DNA of 64,000 nucleotides, taken from JAJDTQ01 sp965204235. GTDB taxonomy: Bacteria > Desulfobacterota > Binatia > UBA9968 > JAJDTQ01. The position numbers and the translations under genes were made by a program. The DNA is taken from the NCBI GenBank assembly GCA_965204235.1, contig OZ241979.1, positions 3,286,001-3,350,000 on the forward strand, written 5' to 3'. A model generated the notes under the pieces. The model had not been told where the DNA came from. It made no database searches and saw only the letters and a list, made by a program, of their open reading frames with translations. Of this stretch, positions 22,640 to 31,835 are shown one piece after another. How positions within the stretch are numbered: the first letter of the stretch is position 1; each line of letters begins with the position of its first letter.

Positions 22640-23959
22640 ATGTTCGATGGTTCACGCTTGCCCGCATGGGTGAAGGCCGCCGCGCTGGCGGCGGGCGGGG
22701 CGCTGGCGGCGTCGCTCCTGGCCGCGGGCGCGGCGTCCGCCCAGAGGTGGGGCGACCGGCCGGTGGCGGTGAAGGTGGCGCAGGTGGAGTTGGCGGAGAT
22801 CCCCGAGGTGGTCTCTTTCATCGGCACCGTCGAGCCCGACGTGGCCACCACCGTCGCTTCGGTGGTGTCGGGCCGGGTGGCGTCCGCGGACTTCCGCGAG
22901 GGCGACGCCGTGGCCGCGGGGAAGACGGTCCTGATGGAGCTGGACCGCGGCGGGCGCGAGATCGCGTTGCGGGAGCGGGCGGCCGCGGTGGCGCGGGCGC
23001 GCAAGCAGTGGGAGAAGGTGAAGGAGGGGTCGCGCTCGGAGGAGGTGGAGCAGAGGCTTGCCGGGGCCAAGGAGCAGGAGGCCATCCTGCAACGCGCCCA
23101 ACGGGACTTCGAGCGCGCCAAGCGGCTCCACGACGACCAGCTCATCAGCCTCGCCGAGTTCCAGAAGATCGAGAGCGACTACATCGCCGCGCGCGAGAAG
23201 TACGGCAGCGCCCGCGCCGCGCTGAAGCTCACGCGCTCCGGGGCCAGGGTCGAGGACATCGCCATGGCCGAGGCCGAGTTCGACGAGGCCCGGGCGCGCC
23301 TGGACGCGGTGGCCTACGAGATCGAGAAGAGCACGCTGCTGGCGCCCATCTCCGGGTTCGTGGTCGGGAAGCACGTGGACGTGGGCGACTGGGTGCACGC
23401 CGGCGAGCCGGTGGCGGACGTGGTGGACCTGGATCCCGTCTTTGCCGCGGGACCGGTGGGGGAACGGAAGATCGGACTCCTGCGTGCGGGCCTCCCGGCC
23501 GCGGTCTCGCTGGACGCTTTTCCCGGCGAGGTCTTCTCCGGGGAGGTGGCGCACATCGTTCCCCAGGCGGATACCCGCAGCCGCAGCTTCCCGGTGAAGG
23601 TGCGCCTCTCCAACGCCCGGGGGCGGCTGAAGGCGGGGATGCTGGCGCGCGTCCGGGTCTCCGTGGCGCGCGGGGGTCCGAGCGTGCTCGTGCCCAAGGA
23701 TGCGGTGGTCCGGCGCGGTGCCGACCGGGTGGTCTTCGTCGTGTCCAACGGCCAGGCCAGGGCCGTCAAGGTGAGCACCGGACGCAGCCACCGGGCGCTC
23801 ATGGAGATCTCCGGAGGGGACCTCCGGCCCGGCCAGCAGGTGGTGACCCTGGGGAACGAGGCGCTGCGCGACGGCGCAAAGGTCCGTCTCGTGAACGGGA
23901 CGGGGGCCGAAGCGGAGGCCGGGTCGAAGGCCGGGGCCGGGCGCGATGGGCATCGTTGA
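22640..23959 (+). CDS. RND efflux periplasmic adaptor (membrane fusion protein)
   Basis: This 439-residue adaptor links an inner-membrane RND pump to an outer-membrane channel. It has an N-terminal signal or anchor (LAAGGALAASLLAAGAASA), the biotinyl-lipoyl half-motifs (VSGRVASADFREGDAVAAGK and STLLAPISGFVVGKHVDVGDW), a long helical hairpin of about 130 residues between them and a C-terminal beta-barrel (SRSFPVKVRLSNARGRLKAG). I chose ATG 22640, which precedes the signal and has AGGG upstream. Its end overlaps the pump gene start by 14 bp. No TolC-like gene is nearby, so the channel must come from elsewhere. Confidence 0.88.
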   Translation: MFDGSRLPAWVKAAALAAGGALAASLLAAGAASAQRWGDRPVAVKVAQVELAEIPEVVSFIGTVEPDVATTVASVVSGRVASADFREGDAVAAGKTVLMELDRGGREIALRERAAAVARARKQWEKVKEGSRSEEVEQRLAGAKEQEAILQRAQRDFERAKRLHDDQLISLAEFQKIESDYIAAREKYGSARAALKLTRSGARVEDIAMAEAEFDEARARLDAVAYEIEKSTLLAPISGFVVGKHVDVGDWVHAGEPVADVVDLDPVFAAGPVGERKIGLLRAGLPAAVSLDAFPGEVFSGEVAHIVPQADTRSRSFPVKVRLSNARGRLKAGMLARVRVSVARGGPSVLVPKDAVVRRGADRVVFVVSNGQARAVKVSTGRSHRALMEISGGDLRPGQQVVTLGNEALRDGAKVRLVNGTGAEAEAGSKAGAGRDGHR

Positions 23960-26900
23960 TTCCTGTGTCCGCAACCCCGTCTCCGTGACCGTGGGCATCA
24001 TCCTGGCGGTGCTCTTCGGGGTCATCGCCCTGCTGCGCCTTCCGATCCAGATGATCCCCACGGTGGACCGGCCCGAGATCACCGTGGAGACGGAGTACCG
24101 GGGCGCCGGGCCGCTGGAGGTGGAGCGCGAGGTGACCGACCGCCTCGAGGAGAACCTCAACGGCGTCGAACGGCTCCGGCAGGTCTCATCCACCTCCATC
24201 GAGGGGAAGTCCACGGTGGTCCTCGAGTTCGACTGGGGCGCCAACAAGGACGTGGCGCGGCTGGGGGTGTCCGAGAAGCTCGACCTCGCCACCGACCTGC
24301 CGCCGGACGTGGACGAGTCCCGCATCCGCGCGGTCAACACCGACGAGGAGATGCCCATCTCCTGGATCATCGTGGACACGGACGGCGACCTCAACCGGGT
24401 GTGGGAGGAAGTGAAGGACGTCATCGTGCCGCAGCTCGAACGGGCGCCCGGCGTCGGCGCGGTATGGCGCTTCGGCGGCCGCGACCGGCAGGCGCACGTG
24501 ACGCTGGACCCCCGGGCCATGGCCGCCCGGGGCATCACCGTGTCCGACGTCCGGCAGGCCATCATCCGGGAGAACCGGAACGTCAAGGGCGGAGACCTGA
24601 GCGAGGGCAAGCACAGGCACCTGGTGCGGACCCTGGGACAGTTCGACGAGCTGCGCCACGTGGGCGACGTGGTGGTGCGGCACGACGACCGGGGCGTCGT
24701 GTACGTGCGGGACGTGGCCGCGGTCTCGTTCGGGTACGAGGACCGGGACTTCGCGGTGCGGATCGACGGCAGGCCGGCCCTGGGCCTGGGCGTGCTGCGC
24801 CGCTCCGGCGCCAACACCATGGAGGTCATGGAGGGCGTCCGGCAGGCGCTGGACAAGCTGCAGCAACGGTACCGGGACAAGGGCGTCCGCCTGGAGATGG
24901 TCTATGACGAGAGCGGCTACATCCGCGATTCCATGGGACTGGTGACCCGGAACGTCTATTTCGCGGTGGTCCTGGCGGTGCTGGTCCTGCTCCTGTTCCT
25001 GCGGAGCGTCGCCAGCATCGTGGTGGTGGCGGTGGCGATCCCGGTGTCCATCGTCACGACCTTCGTGGTCCTCCACGTCCTCGGCTCCTCTCTCAACGTC
25101 ATCATGCTGGCCGGCCTGGCCTTCGCCACCGGCATGGTGGTGGACAACGCCGTGGTGGTGCTCGAGAACGTCTTCCGCCACCGGGAGATGGGCAAGGGGC
25201 GCGTGCAGGCCGCCGCGGACGGCGCCCGGGAAGTGGGCGGGGCCATCGTGGCGTCCACCCTGACCACGGTGGCGGTGTTCGTCCCGGTCCTGTTCATCCG
25301 GCAGGAGGCCGGCCAGTTGTTCCGGGACATCGCCCTGGCCATCGCGGTGGCGGTGGCGCTTTCGCTGGTGGTGGCCCTCACCGTGGTGCCCATGCTTTCC
25401 GCCCACGTCCTTCCGGCCCGGACGCGGGTGCGGTTCCGGCGCCTCCGCGCGGTCCTGTCCGTGCTGGACGAGGGCGGGGCCGGGTTCTCCCGGCTGGTCC
25501 TGGGACTGCTCGGGTGGCTCCGGCGCGGGTCCCTCCGCCGGTTGGCGGTGGTCCTGCTGATCGTGGGGGGATCGGTGGCGCTGGCCCATGCCTTCGCTCC
25601 TCCCCTCGACTACCTGCCGCGGGGGAACCGCAACCTCGTGTTCGTGGTGGTGAAGACCCCGCCCGGCTTCAACACGGACCAGAAGGAGGAGATCATCGAG
25701 GACCTGGAGTCCCGGTTCCTGGCGATCCCGCAGGTGGACCGGCTGTTCGCCGTGGTGCGCGTGGACACCCCCATCATGGGCGCCATCGTGAAGCGGCCCC
25801 ATACGGACCTGCAGGGCATGCGGCAGGTGGTGGCGGCCATGCGCCGGGCCGCGGGGAGCATCGTCGGGACCCAGGCGGTCTTCGTCACCCAGTCCTCGCT
25901 CTTCCGCCAGCGCGGTTCGTTCTTCGGCGGCAACAACGTGGCGCTGGACGTCAAGGGTGACGACCTGGAGGCCATCCGGCGCATCGCAGGGAACCTGGAG
26001 GGCAGGATCCGCGGGGTGCAGGGGGTGAACTTCGTCAACTCGTCCTTCGAGTGGGGCAACCCGGAGATCCGCGTGACCCTCGACCGCGACCGGGTGTCGG
26101 CCCTGGGTCTGCGGGCGTCCGACGTGGGGGACGTCATCGAGACGGTGGTGGAGGGCACGTCGGCCGGCCGGTTCCGGGAGCGCGGCAAGGAGATCGACAT
26201 CGTCCTCAAGGGGCCGCGCCGGGAGATGGAGCACACCCAGGACCTGGGCGCCATGATGCTCTCCAACGGCTCCGGCCGGCTGGTGCAGCTTTCGGACATC
26301 GCGGAGATCCGGCCCGGGGACGGGCCCACGAAGGTCGAACACGTGGACCTGGACCGGGCCATCAAGTTGAACGTGAACATGGAGGAGACCCTGCCGCTGG
26401 AAGAAGCGGTGCGGCTGGTGGAGGAGGACGCGGTGGCGGGCGTCCGGCAGACGCTCCCGCTGGGCTACTCCATCGACGTCAGCGGCCAGGCCCAGAGCTT
26501 GGCGGAAGCATGGGACGCGTTCAAGTGGACGTTCCTCCTGGCCGTGGTGGTGGTCTATCTCGTCATGTGTTCGCTGTTCGAGTCCTGGACCTACCCCCTG
26601 ATCATCATGTTCAGCGTGCCGCTGGCGGCCACAGGCGGCGTGCTGGCGGTGAGCCTGGGCCACGCGAACGAGCCCACCATCAAGATGGACACGGTGACCA
26701 TGCTGGGCTTCATCATACTGGCGGGCATCGTGGTGAACAACGCCATCCTCATCGTGCACCAGACCCTCAACTTCGTCCGTGCGGGAGAGGCGCCCCAGGA
26801 AGCCCTGCTCTCGAGCGTGCGCACGCGGATCCGCCCGATCTTCATGACCACCGCCACCACGGTATTCGGCATGCTGCCCCTGGTCCTGTCCCGCGGCGCG

Positions 26901-27080
26901 GGCTCGGAACTCTACCGCGGCCTGGGCTCCGCGGTGCTGGGCGGGCTCGCCCTCGCCACGGTGTTCACGCTGGTGCTCACCCCGACCCTGTACTCCCTCT
27001 GGCTGGACGTGGCCGAGGGTTGGCGCCGCGGTCCGGCCCCGGAAGAGGTGCGCGAGGACGCGGCGCCCGGAATCCATTGA
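23946..27080 (+). CDS. RND efflux pump, inner-membrane permease (AcrB/HAE1 family)
   Basis: This 1044-residue pump has the expected full length and two similar halves. It begins SCVRNPVSVTVGIILAVLFG (first span). The proton-relay region of span 4 is seen in AGLAFATGMVVDNAVVVLEN, and the matching second-half segment is FIILAGIVVNNAILIVHQTL. Two large periplasmic loops lie at about residues 35-330 and 560-870. The substrate cannot be predicted. The gene overlaps its adaptor, so the two are co-translated. Confidence 0.92.
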   Translation: MGIVDSCVRNPVSVTVGIILAVLFGVIALLRLPIQMIPTVDRPEITVETEYRGAGPLEVEREVTDRLEENLNGVERLRQVSSTSIEGKSTVVLEFDWGANKDVARLGVSEKLDLATDLPPDVDESRIRAVNTDEEMPISWIIVDTDGDLNRVWEEVKDVIVPQLERAPGVGAVWRFGGRDRQAHVTLDPRAMAARGITVSDVRQAIIRENRNVKGGDLSEGKHRHLVRTLGQFDELRHVGDVVVRHDDRGVVYVRDVAAVSFGYEDRDFAVRIDGRPALGLGVLRRSGANTMEVMEGVRQALDKLQQRYRDKGVRLEMVYDESGYIRDSMGLVTRNVYFAVVLAVLVLLLFLRSVASIVVVAVAIPVSIVTTFVVLHVLGSSLNVIMLAGLAFATGMVVDNAVVVLENVFRHREMGKGRVQAAADGAREVGGAIVASTLTTVAVFVPVLFIRQEAGQLFRDIALAIAVAVALSLVVALTVVPMLSAHVLPARTRVRFRRLRAVLSVLDEGGAGFSRLVLGLLGWLRRGSLRRLAVVLLIVGGSVALAHAFAPPLDYLPRGNRNLVFVVVKTPPGFNTDQKEEIIEDLESRFLAIPQVDRLFAVVRVDTPIMGAIVKRPHTDLQGMRQVVAAMRRAAGSIVGTQAVFVTQSSLFRQRGSFFGGNNVALDVKGDDLEAIRRIAGNLEGRIRGVQGVNFVNSSFEWGNPEIRVTLDRDRVSALGLRASDVGDVIETVVEGTSAGRFRERGKEIDIVLKGPRREMEHTQDLGAMMLSNGSGRLVQLSDIAEIRPGDGPTKVEHVDLDRAIKLNVNMEETLPLEEAVRLVEEDAVAGVRQTLPLGYSIDVSGQAQSLAEAWDAFKWTFLLAVVVVYLVMCSLFESWTYPLIIMFSVPLAATGGVLAVSLGHANEPTIKMDTVTMLGFIILAGIVVNNAILIVHQTLNFVRAGEAPQEALLSSVRTRIRPIFMTTATTVFGMLPLVLSRGAGSELYRGLGSAVLGGLALATVFTLVLTPTLYSLWLDVAEGWRRGPAPEEVREDAAPGIH

Positions 27081-27278
27081 CCGGGACGCACGCGCCGGCG
27101 CGGTTCCCTGCTTCCCCTCTGTTCCCCGGGGGTGTCTCGTCAGGCGACACTTGGCTCTGGCTTGGCTCCGTTCCCCGGGGCGTGGGCGGGCGGCTCGCAG
27201 GGGACGCCGAAGGTCCGTGGCCGGACGCCGGATGGGATGCGCAAGGAGTCGTGGCGAGGCCGCGGCGAGATGCGGTAT

Positions 27279-27352
27279 AGGAAACCCTGAACAATTACTC
27301 CGTTCGTCCTGAGCGTAGCGAAGCGAAGTCGAAGGACACGCTTTCCCATGGG
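27279..27352. repeat. MITE-like dispersed repeat, right end missing
   Basis: It starts with the family terminus AGGAAACCCTGAACAATTAC and core CCGTTCGTCCTGAGCGTAGC, then stops after the CCCATGGG palindrome, so the right third is lost. It lies in the leader of the cinA-like gene, 31 bp before its GTG. The rest of the 302-bp gap (27081-27278) shows no gene. Confidence 0.7.
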
Positions 27353-27382
27353 GGAGTACACGAACGTCGAGAGGAGTCCATC

Positions 27383-28645
27383 GTGCCGAACGCTGAAATC
27401 GTCGCCATCGGGTCGGAGTTGCTGCTGGGCCAGATCGTCGATACCAACTCCGCGTGGATGGCCCAACGCCTGTCCGACCTGGGCATCGACCTCTTCTTCA
27501 AGACCATCGTGGGCGACAACCCCGGACGCATGAAGGACGTCATCGGCCGGGCCCTGGACAGGGCCGACCTGGTCATCACCAGCGGCGGGCTCGGTCCGAC
27601 CCGGGACGACCTCACCCGGGAGATCGTCGCCGAGGTGTGCGGCCGCAAGCTCGTGCGAGACCCGGCGTTGCTGGAGCAGATCGACCGGCGGTTCCGTCGG
27701 CGCAACATGATCATGACCCCCAACAACGAGCGTCAGGCCGACATCCCCGAAGGCGCCATCCCGGTGGAGAACCCCAACGGCACCGCGCCGTCCTTCATCG
27801 TCGAGCACGAGAAGGGCGTGGTCTATGCGCTCCCCGGAGTGCCCCACGAGATGAAGTGGCTGTTCGAGAACGAGGTGGTCCCCTACGCCCGGCGCAAGTA
27901 CGACCTTTCGGAGACCCTCACCTACCGGGTGCTGAAGGTGACGGACATGGGGGAAAGCTCGGTGGACGACAAGATCGGCCGCCTGATCGCCGAGTCGAGC
28001 AACCCCACGGTGGGCGTGCTCGCCCACCCGGGCCAAGTGGATGTGCGCATCGCCGCCAAGGCGTCGAGCCGAGAGGAGGCCATGAAGCTCATCGCGCCCG
28101 TGGAAGCCGAGGTGCGGGGGCTCCTCGCCAGCCATGTCTTCGCGGTGGACCACGAGACCATGGAAGACGCGGTGGGCCGGCTGCTGCGGGAGAAAGACCG
28201 CACCGTCGCGGTATTCGAGGACATGACCGCGGGCCTCGTGGCCGAGCGGCTGCAGCGGGCCAGCCGGGACCACTTCCTGGAGGGCCGGGTGGCGCCCGGG
28301 GAGCGCGCCGCGCGGCGGTTGCTGGCCCGGTCGCGCCGACCGGAGCAGGCGGACGCGCTGCTGGACCGGCCGGAGCAACTCGTCGAAGAGCTGGCTTGGA
28401 CGGTCCGACAAGAGGCCGGAAGCGACCTGGGTCTCGCCCTGCACGCGGTGGAAGCCCCCGGAGACACCGCGGTGAACCTCGCCCGGGGCCAGACGTACAT
28501 CGCCGTCACTGATGGAATGGACTTCCACACCCGTACCTACAACCTGGGCGGCCGCGGCGGCCCCGACCGCACCCGCATGAGCCTCAACGCCATCTCGCTG
28601 ATCCGCACCGTGCTGCTGGAAGGGATGGAAGCTTCGGACGGGTGA
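27383..28645 (+). CDS. cinA: CinA-like protein with degenerate amidase domain
   Basis: This 420-residue protein has a clear N-terminal MoaB/CinA domain (AEIVAIGSELLLGQIVDTNS, ITSGGLGPTRDD, NGTAPSF, VYALPGVPHEMKWLFE), linked in the family to ADP-ribose pyrophosphatase activity. The C-terminal region (from about residue 265) aligns with the PncC nicotinamide-nucleotide amidase domain, but the catalytic ESCTGG is replaced by FEDMTAG and the ITGIAGP strand by LHAVEAP. Deamidase activity is therefore unlikely. GAGGAG eight bases before GTG 27383 sets the start. A degenerate copy of its last 45 bp lies just downstream. Confidence 0.85.
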   Translation: MPNAEIVAIGSELLLGQIVDTNSAWMAQRLSDLGIDLFFKTIVGDNPGRMKDVIGRALDRADLVITSGGLGPTRDDLTREIVAEVCGRKLVRDPALLEQIDRRFRRRNMIMTPNNERQADIPEGAIPVENPNGTAPSFIVEHEKGVVYALPGVPHEMKWLFENEVVPYARRKYDLSETLTYRVLKVTDMGESSVDDKIGRLIAESSNPTVGVLAHPGQVDVRIAAKASSREEAMKLIAPVEAEVRGLLASHVFAVDHETMEDAVGRLLREKDRTVAVFEDMTAGLVAERLQRASRDHFLEGRVAPGERAARRLLARSRRPEQADALLDRPEQLVEELAWTVRQEAGSDLGLALHAVEAPGDTAVNLARGQTYIAVTDGMDFHTRTYNLGGRGGPDRTRMSLNAISLIRTVLLEGMEASDG

Positions 28646-28717
28646 CCCGGGCGCCTGAGCGCCCGCCGACGCAACGCCGTCTCGCTGATCGCACGGTGCT
28701 GCTCGAAGGGAAGGGAA
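28585..28717. repeat. Partial direct duplication of cinA 3' end, with hairpin between copies
   Basis: The segment beginning AACGCCATCTCGCTGATCCG (28585-28630) is repeated with a few changes and one lost base at 28673-28717. Between them CGGGCGC-CTGA-GCGCCCG (28648-28665) forms a perfect 7-bp stem with a 4-base loop. No T-run follows, so it is at best a weak terminator. Confidence 0.65.
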
Positions 28718-28782
28718 TGGTCAGGGCGGGCGCTCGTCTGACCTTATTGCCGTAGGGATTTGATTCAATCCGGAGGTGTCCC

Positions 28783-29565
28783 ATGCCCTACGCCGATTCC
28801 GATGGGGTGCGCATCTACTACGAGGTATCCGGCGAAGGACGGCCCTTCGTGTGGGTGCACGCCAACCCTTTCGACCACGACCTCCTCCTGTACCAGGCAG
28901 CGCACTTCTCCACGTGGTTCCGGGTCATCGCGTTGGACATCCGGGGTTACGGCCGGTCCGACAAGCCGACCACGGAGTTCTCCCTGCGGGACATGGCGGA
29001 CGACGTGCTCGCGGTGTGCCGGACCGAAGGCGTGGGCGAAGCCGTCGTCGGGGGCGTCAGCGTGGGGTCGGGCATCGCGTTGCTGCTGGGACTCGACCAT
29101 CCGGAGACGTTCCGCGGGGTCGTCCTCGTGGGCGGGAGCAGCGGCGGCGGCGCGCGCACCGGGGACCGGATCCGCGGCTACACGGAGGACGCCGCCGCTT
29201 ACCACGAGAAGCACATCCGGGAGTTGGTGGCCCCGGGTTTCGCGGACACGAAGCTCGGACGATACCTGTTGGGCATCTTCCTGGAGCGCAACCCGCGGCT
29301 GTCCGGCGAGTCCATCGCGCAGATCTTTCGCGCCCGGGCCGCGGCCGACATGACTCCGCGCCTAGCGGAAATGAAGGTCCCGACGCTGGTGGTCAACGGC
29401 GAGCACGACATGTCGCTGGAAGGGGGCCGGCGGACCGCGGAGTTGATCCCGGGCGCGGTGCACAGGGTGCTGCCGGGCACGGGCCACGCGTGCTGCATCG
29501 AGGACCCCGCGGGGTTCGACGCCCTGGTGCTGGAGTTCCTGCGGGACAACGGCCTGATGGACTGA
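28783..29565 (+). CDS. Alpha/beta hydrolase
   Basis: This 260-residue protein is of the fold used by esterases, haloperoxidase-like enzymes and 3-oxoadipate lactonases. The oxyanion strand is VHANPF, the nucleophile Ser lies in GGVSVGSG, the acid Asp is probably in VVNGEHDMSL, and the catalytic His is in LPGTGHACC. CGGAGG precedes the ATG. It stands alone on the + strand between a cinA-like gene and a convergent hydrolase gene; the substrate is unknown. Confidence 0.85.
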   Translation: MPYADSDGVRIYYEVSGEGRPFVWVHANPFDHDLLLYQAAHFSTWFRVIALDIRGYGRSDKPTTEFSLRDMADDVLAVCRTEGVGEAVVGGVSVGSGIALLLGLDHPETFRGVVLVGGSSGGGARTGDRIRGYTEDAAAYHEKHIRELVAPGFADTKLGRYLLGIFLERNPRLSGESIAQIFRARAAADMTPRLAEMKVPTLVVNGEHDMSLEGGRRTAELIPGAVHRVLPGTGHACCIEDPAGFDALVLEFLRDNGLMD

Positions 29566-29617
29566 GCCGTCCGGGGACCGGGCTACGGGGTCGTCGCCTC
29601 GGCGTCGAGCCCGGTGC

Positions 29618-29826
29618 AGGAACCCCTGGTCAATTCCGGCTTGAGGCGCCTCTCCCTATGGGAAAGCGCGTCCTTCGACTCCGCTTCGCTACGCTCAGGA
29701 TGAATGGATCTCTCCGCTTCGCTACGCTCGAATGAACGGATCTCTCCACTTCGCTACGCTCGGATGAACGGAGACCTTCGCTTCGCTACGCTCAGGACGA
29801 ACGGGGGCAATCGTTCAGGGTTTCCT
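29618..29826. repeat. MITE-like dispersed repeat, expanded copy overlapping a gene end
   Basis: It runs from AGGAACCCCTGGTCAATTCC to GCAATCGTTCAGGGTTTCCT. A unit close to CTTCGCTACGCTCGGATGAA plus CGGA is present about four times, giving 209 bp instead of 112. On the minus strand the right terminus AGGAAACCCTGA encodes Arg-Lys-Pro-stop, the last codons of the gene ending at 29815. Confidence 0.8.
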
Positions 29827-31797
29827 GTAGGGGGCCGCGGTCCAGTCGTCCCAGCGGCCCGCGGCCGCGGCCACGCAGCGGTCCACGTCCTCGGGCAGCA
29901 GGAGGCGCTGCTCCACGAGGGCGACGGCCGCGGCCCGGACCGCCTCCAGGTACGTTTCCCTGGACGGGTAACGCTCCTGGATCGAGGGTCGAGGGTCCCC
30001 TTGCGCGGCGCGCTCTTCCGCGGTGTTGGCGAAGCGCAGGGCGCTGCCGACGATGCCCGCCAGGGTCTCGGAGTCCTTGCGCAGGTTCCAGCCCACGTAG
30101 GTGGCAAGGGGCGCGGCCACTTCCGGGACCTGGACGCCGGCGACTTCGTTGCCGTCGGGGTCCACCGACGGCGTCCACACCGGATACTCCCGGGTCTCAT
30201 CCTCCAGCGGCGGCTCCCGCGAGATGACGCCGCGGGCGAAACTCGCTCCGTAGTCCAGGCGGCGCAGTCGGTGGGGGCCGGGACAGACGCTTCCGGGCAG
30301 TTGCGGGAAAGCGCGCCCATAGGCGTCTCCGGTCACGAGTTCGCGGTCGGACCGCCTGGGGACCCGGCTCTCAGGCGGCGGCGCGCCCGCGGTGGCCCAT
30401 TGGTCCAGGGCGGTCAGCAGGGCGCGCAGCACCGGGTTGGCCGCCAGAGGGTTCTGGGGATGCCTGGGCGCGCCGCCTTCGAGGGGCGCGGCCGCGTCGT
30501 TGTGCTGGAGGCAGGAGAGCAGGTAGATGCGGGCGTGCTCGTGTTCCGGCAGGTCGTTGCCGCGCCCGTCCGTATGCACCAGGGAGCCGCGGCGCTGCCA
30601 GTACTCGGTGGCGGTCTGGGTGTGGACGACGAGGGGGTCGGTCTCCGGGCGCTTCAGGATCGCGTCCTCCTCTCCGGTGAAGGGGTCTTCGGTGCGGCGG
30701 TAGGCGAACGGGAACTCGTCCGACGGGTAGAGGTGGTCCTCGTGCTGGCGGGGGTAGCGGTCGGGCTGCGCGAAGCGGTAGTCGAGGGCCAGCCGCCCGG
30801 CCCCGGCCACGTGCGGGAACACGCCGTCGAAGACCCGCCGTCCGGTGTCGGAGGCGTTGAACCCGCGATAGACGAACTCGCGCAGGAAGCGGCCGCTCTG
30901 GGAGCGTCCCCAGGCGTAGGCTTTCTCCACGGCGCACCCTCCGTCCCGCAGCGGGTTGGCCTGTCCCGCGGCGTCCTGGTCGGCATGGCGCAGGAAGTCC
31001 ACGAGGTCGCGCACGCTGGCGAAACCCAACCCGAGCACCAGCGGGTCCCTGGCCGTGTACACCAGCTCGTAGATCCATCCGGGCCGGAAGCCTGCGGGCA
31101 CATGGCAACTCGCGGCCGACGGCGCGAGCCCGCCGTGGGCGTCCGGGGCGGCGAACCGCCACTCGCCCGCGGGGACGGGTTGCCGCGGGTCCTGCTCCCG
31201 CGCTCGGCGCGTCAGCGTGGCGGCCCCGGTGTCCAGCCCCAGGGACGCATAGGGCCGGATGTAGTCATGCCCGCCCAGCGGCACGGTGGTGACACCGGGC
31301 TCCTCGACGATGAACTCGGCGCGCACGGTTCCGGTGACCGGAGCGCCGCCGCGGCTGGCTGTGGGCAGATCCATGGTCATGCGCCCTTCCACCGGAAGCA
31401 GGTCGCCCTGCCAGCCGGACCAGACCACGGTGTAACCCTGTCGCATCAGGAAGCCGTTGCCGGCGTCCCGGGCGGTGCGCGGGTCGTGGGTCGGCGGGGC
31501 GTCGTTGAAGAACTGCAACGCGCGCTTGTTGCCGCGGTTGACGACGTCGTAGAGCAGACGGCGATTGCCGCGGCCCATGTCCCGGGGCTTGAGGAGGAAC
31601 AGGTCGGTGGAATACGTCACCAGCCCCCGGTGGTCGGTCGGCGCAAGCGGCAGATCGACGATGCGCTCGTTGGCGGACAGGCTCGGGTCGATGGCGAACC
31701 GGACCCGTCCCCTGATCCGTTCGTAGGGCCCCACTCCGTCGAAATCGGCGCCTTCGGCAAAGGCGGTGCGTTCCTCGATGGCCAGGGTGGTGTGCAT
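29815..31797 (-). CDS. Large alpha/beta-hydrolase-domain protein, function unknown
   Basis: This protein of about 660 residues resembles the uncharacterised 'alpha/beta hydrolase domain-containing' family (Abhydrolase_10 type). Useful marks are RLLYDVVNRGNKRAL and GYTVVWSGWQGDL in the N-terminal half and AWGRSQSGRFLREFVYRGF, a GxSxSG nucleophile elbow near residue 290, in the middle. I see no signal peptide. ATG 31797 was preferred to a GTG-like start 30 bp earlier. The gene follows an iron-type ABC permease on the same strand with a 38-bp gap. The last three codons and stop come from a MITE-like repeat. Confidence 0.75.
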   Translation of the reverse strand: MHTTLAIEERTAFAEGADFDGVGPYERIRGRVRFAIDPSLSANERIVDLPLAPTDHRGLVTYSTDLFLLKPRDMGRGNRRLLYDVVNRGNKRALQFFNDAPPTHDPRTARDAGNGFLMRQGYTVVWSGWQGDLLPVEGRMTMDLPTASRGGAPVTGTVRAEFIVEEPGVTTVPLGGHDYIRPYASLGLDTGAATLTRRAREQDPRQPVPAGEWRFAAPDAHGGLAPSAASCHVPAGFRPGWIYELVYTARDPLVLGLGFASVRDLVDFLRHADQDAAGQANPLRDGGCAVEKAYAWGRSQSGRFLREFVYRGFNASDTGRRVFDGVFPHVAGAGRLALDYRFAQPDRYPRQHEDHLYPSDEFPFAYRRTEDPFTGEEDAILKRPETDPLVVHTQTATEYWQRRGSLVHTDGRGNDLPEHEHARIYLLSCLQHNDAAAPLEGGAPRHPQNPLAANPVLRALLTALDQWATAGAPPPESRVPRRSDRELVTGDAYGRAFPQLPGSVCPGPHRLRRLDYGASFARGVISREPPLEDETREYPVWTPSVDPDGNEVAGVQVPEVAAPLATYVGWNLRKDSETLAGIVGSALRFANTAEERAAQGDPRPSIQERYPSRETYLEAVRAAAVALVEQRLLLPEDVDRCVAAAAGRWDDWTAAPYRKP

Positions 31798-31835
31798 CAG
31801 CGTCTCTCGTGGTTCGATCCGTCGCACACGCGGGA

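Noticed and set aside
27140..27382. Short protein-like frames with FVLSVAKRSRRT-type sequence in repeat copies
   Set aside because: These recur wherever the MITE-like element occurs and reflect its base pattern, not real proteins.
28648..28665. Rho-independent terminator after the cinA-like gene
   Set aside because: The stem is perfect but no T-run follows, so it is mentioned only within the duplication entry.
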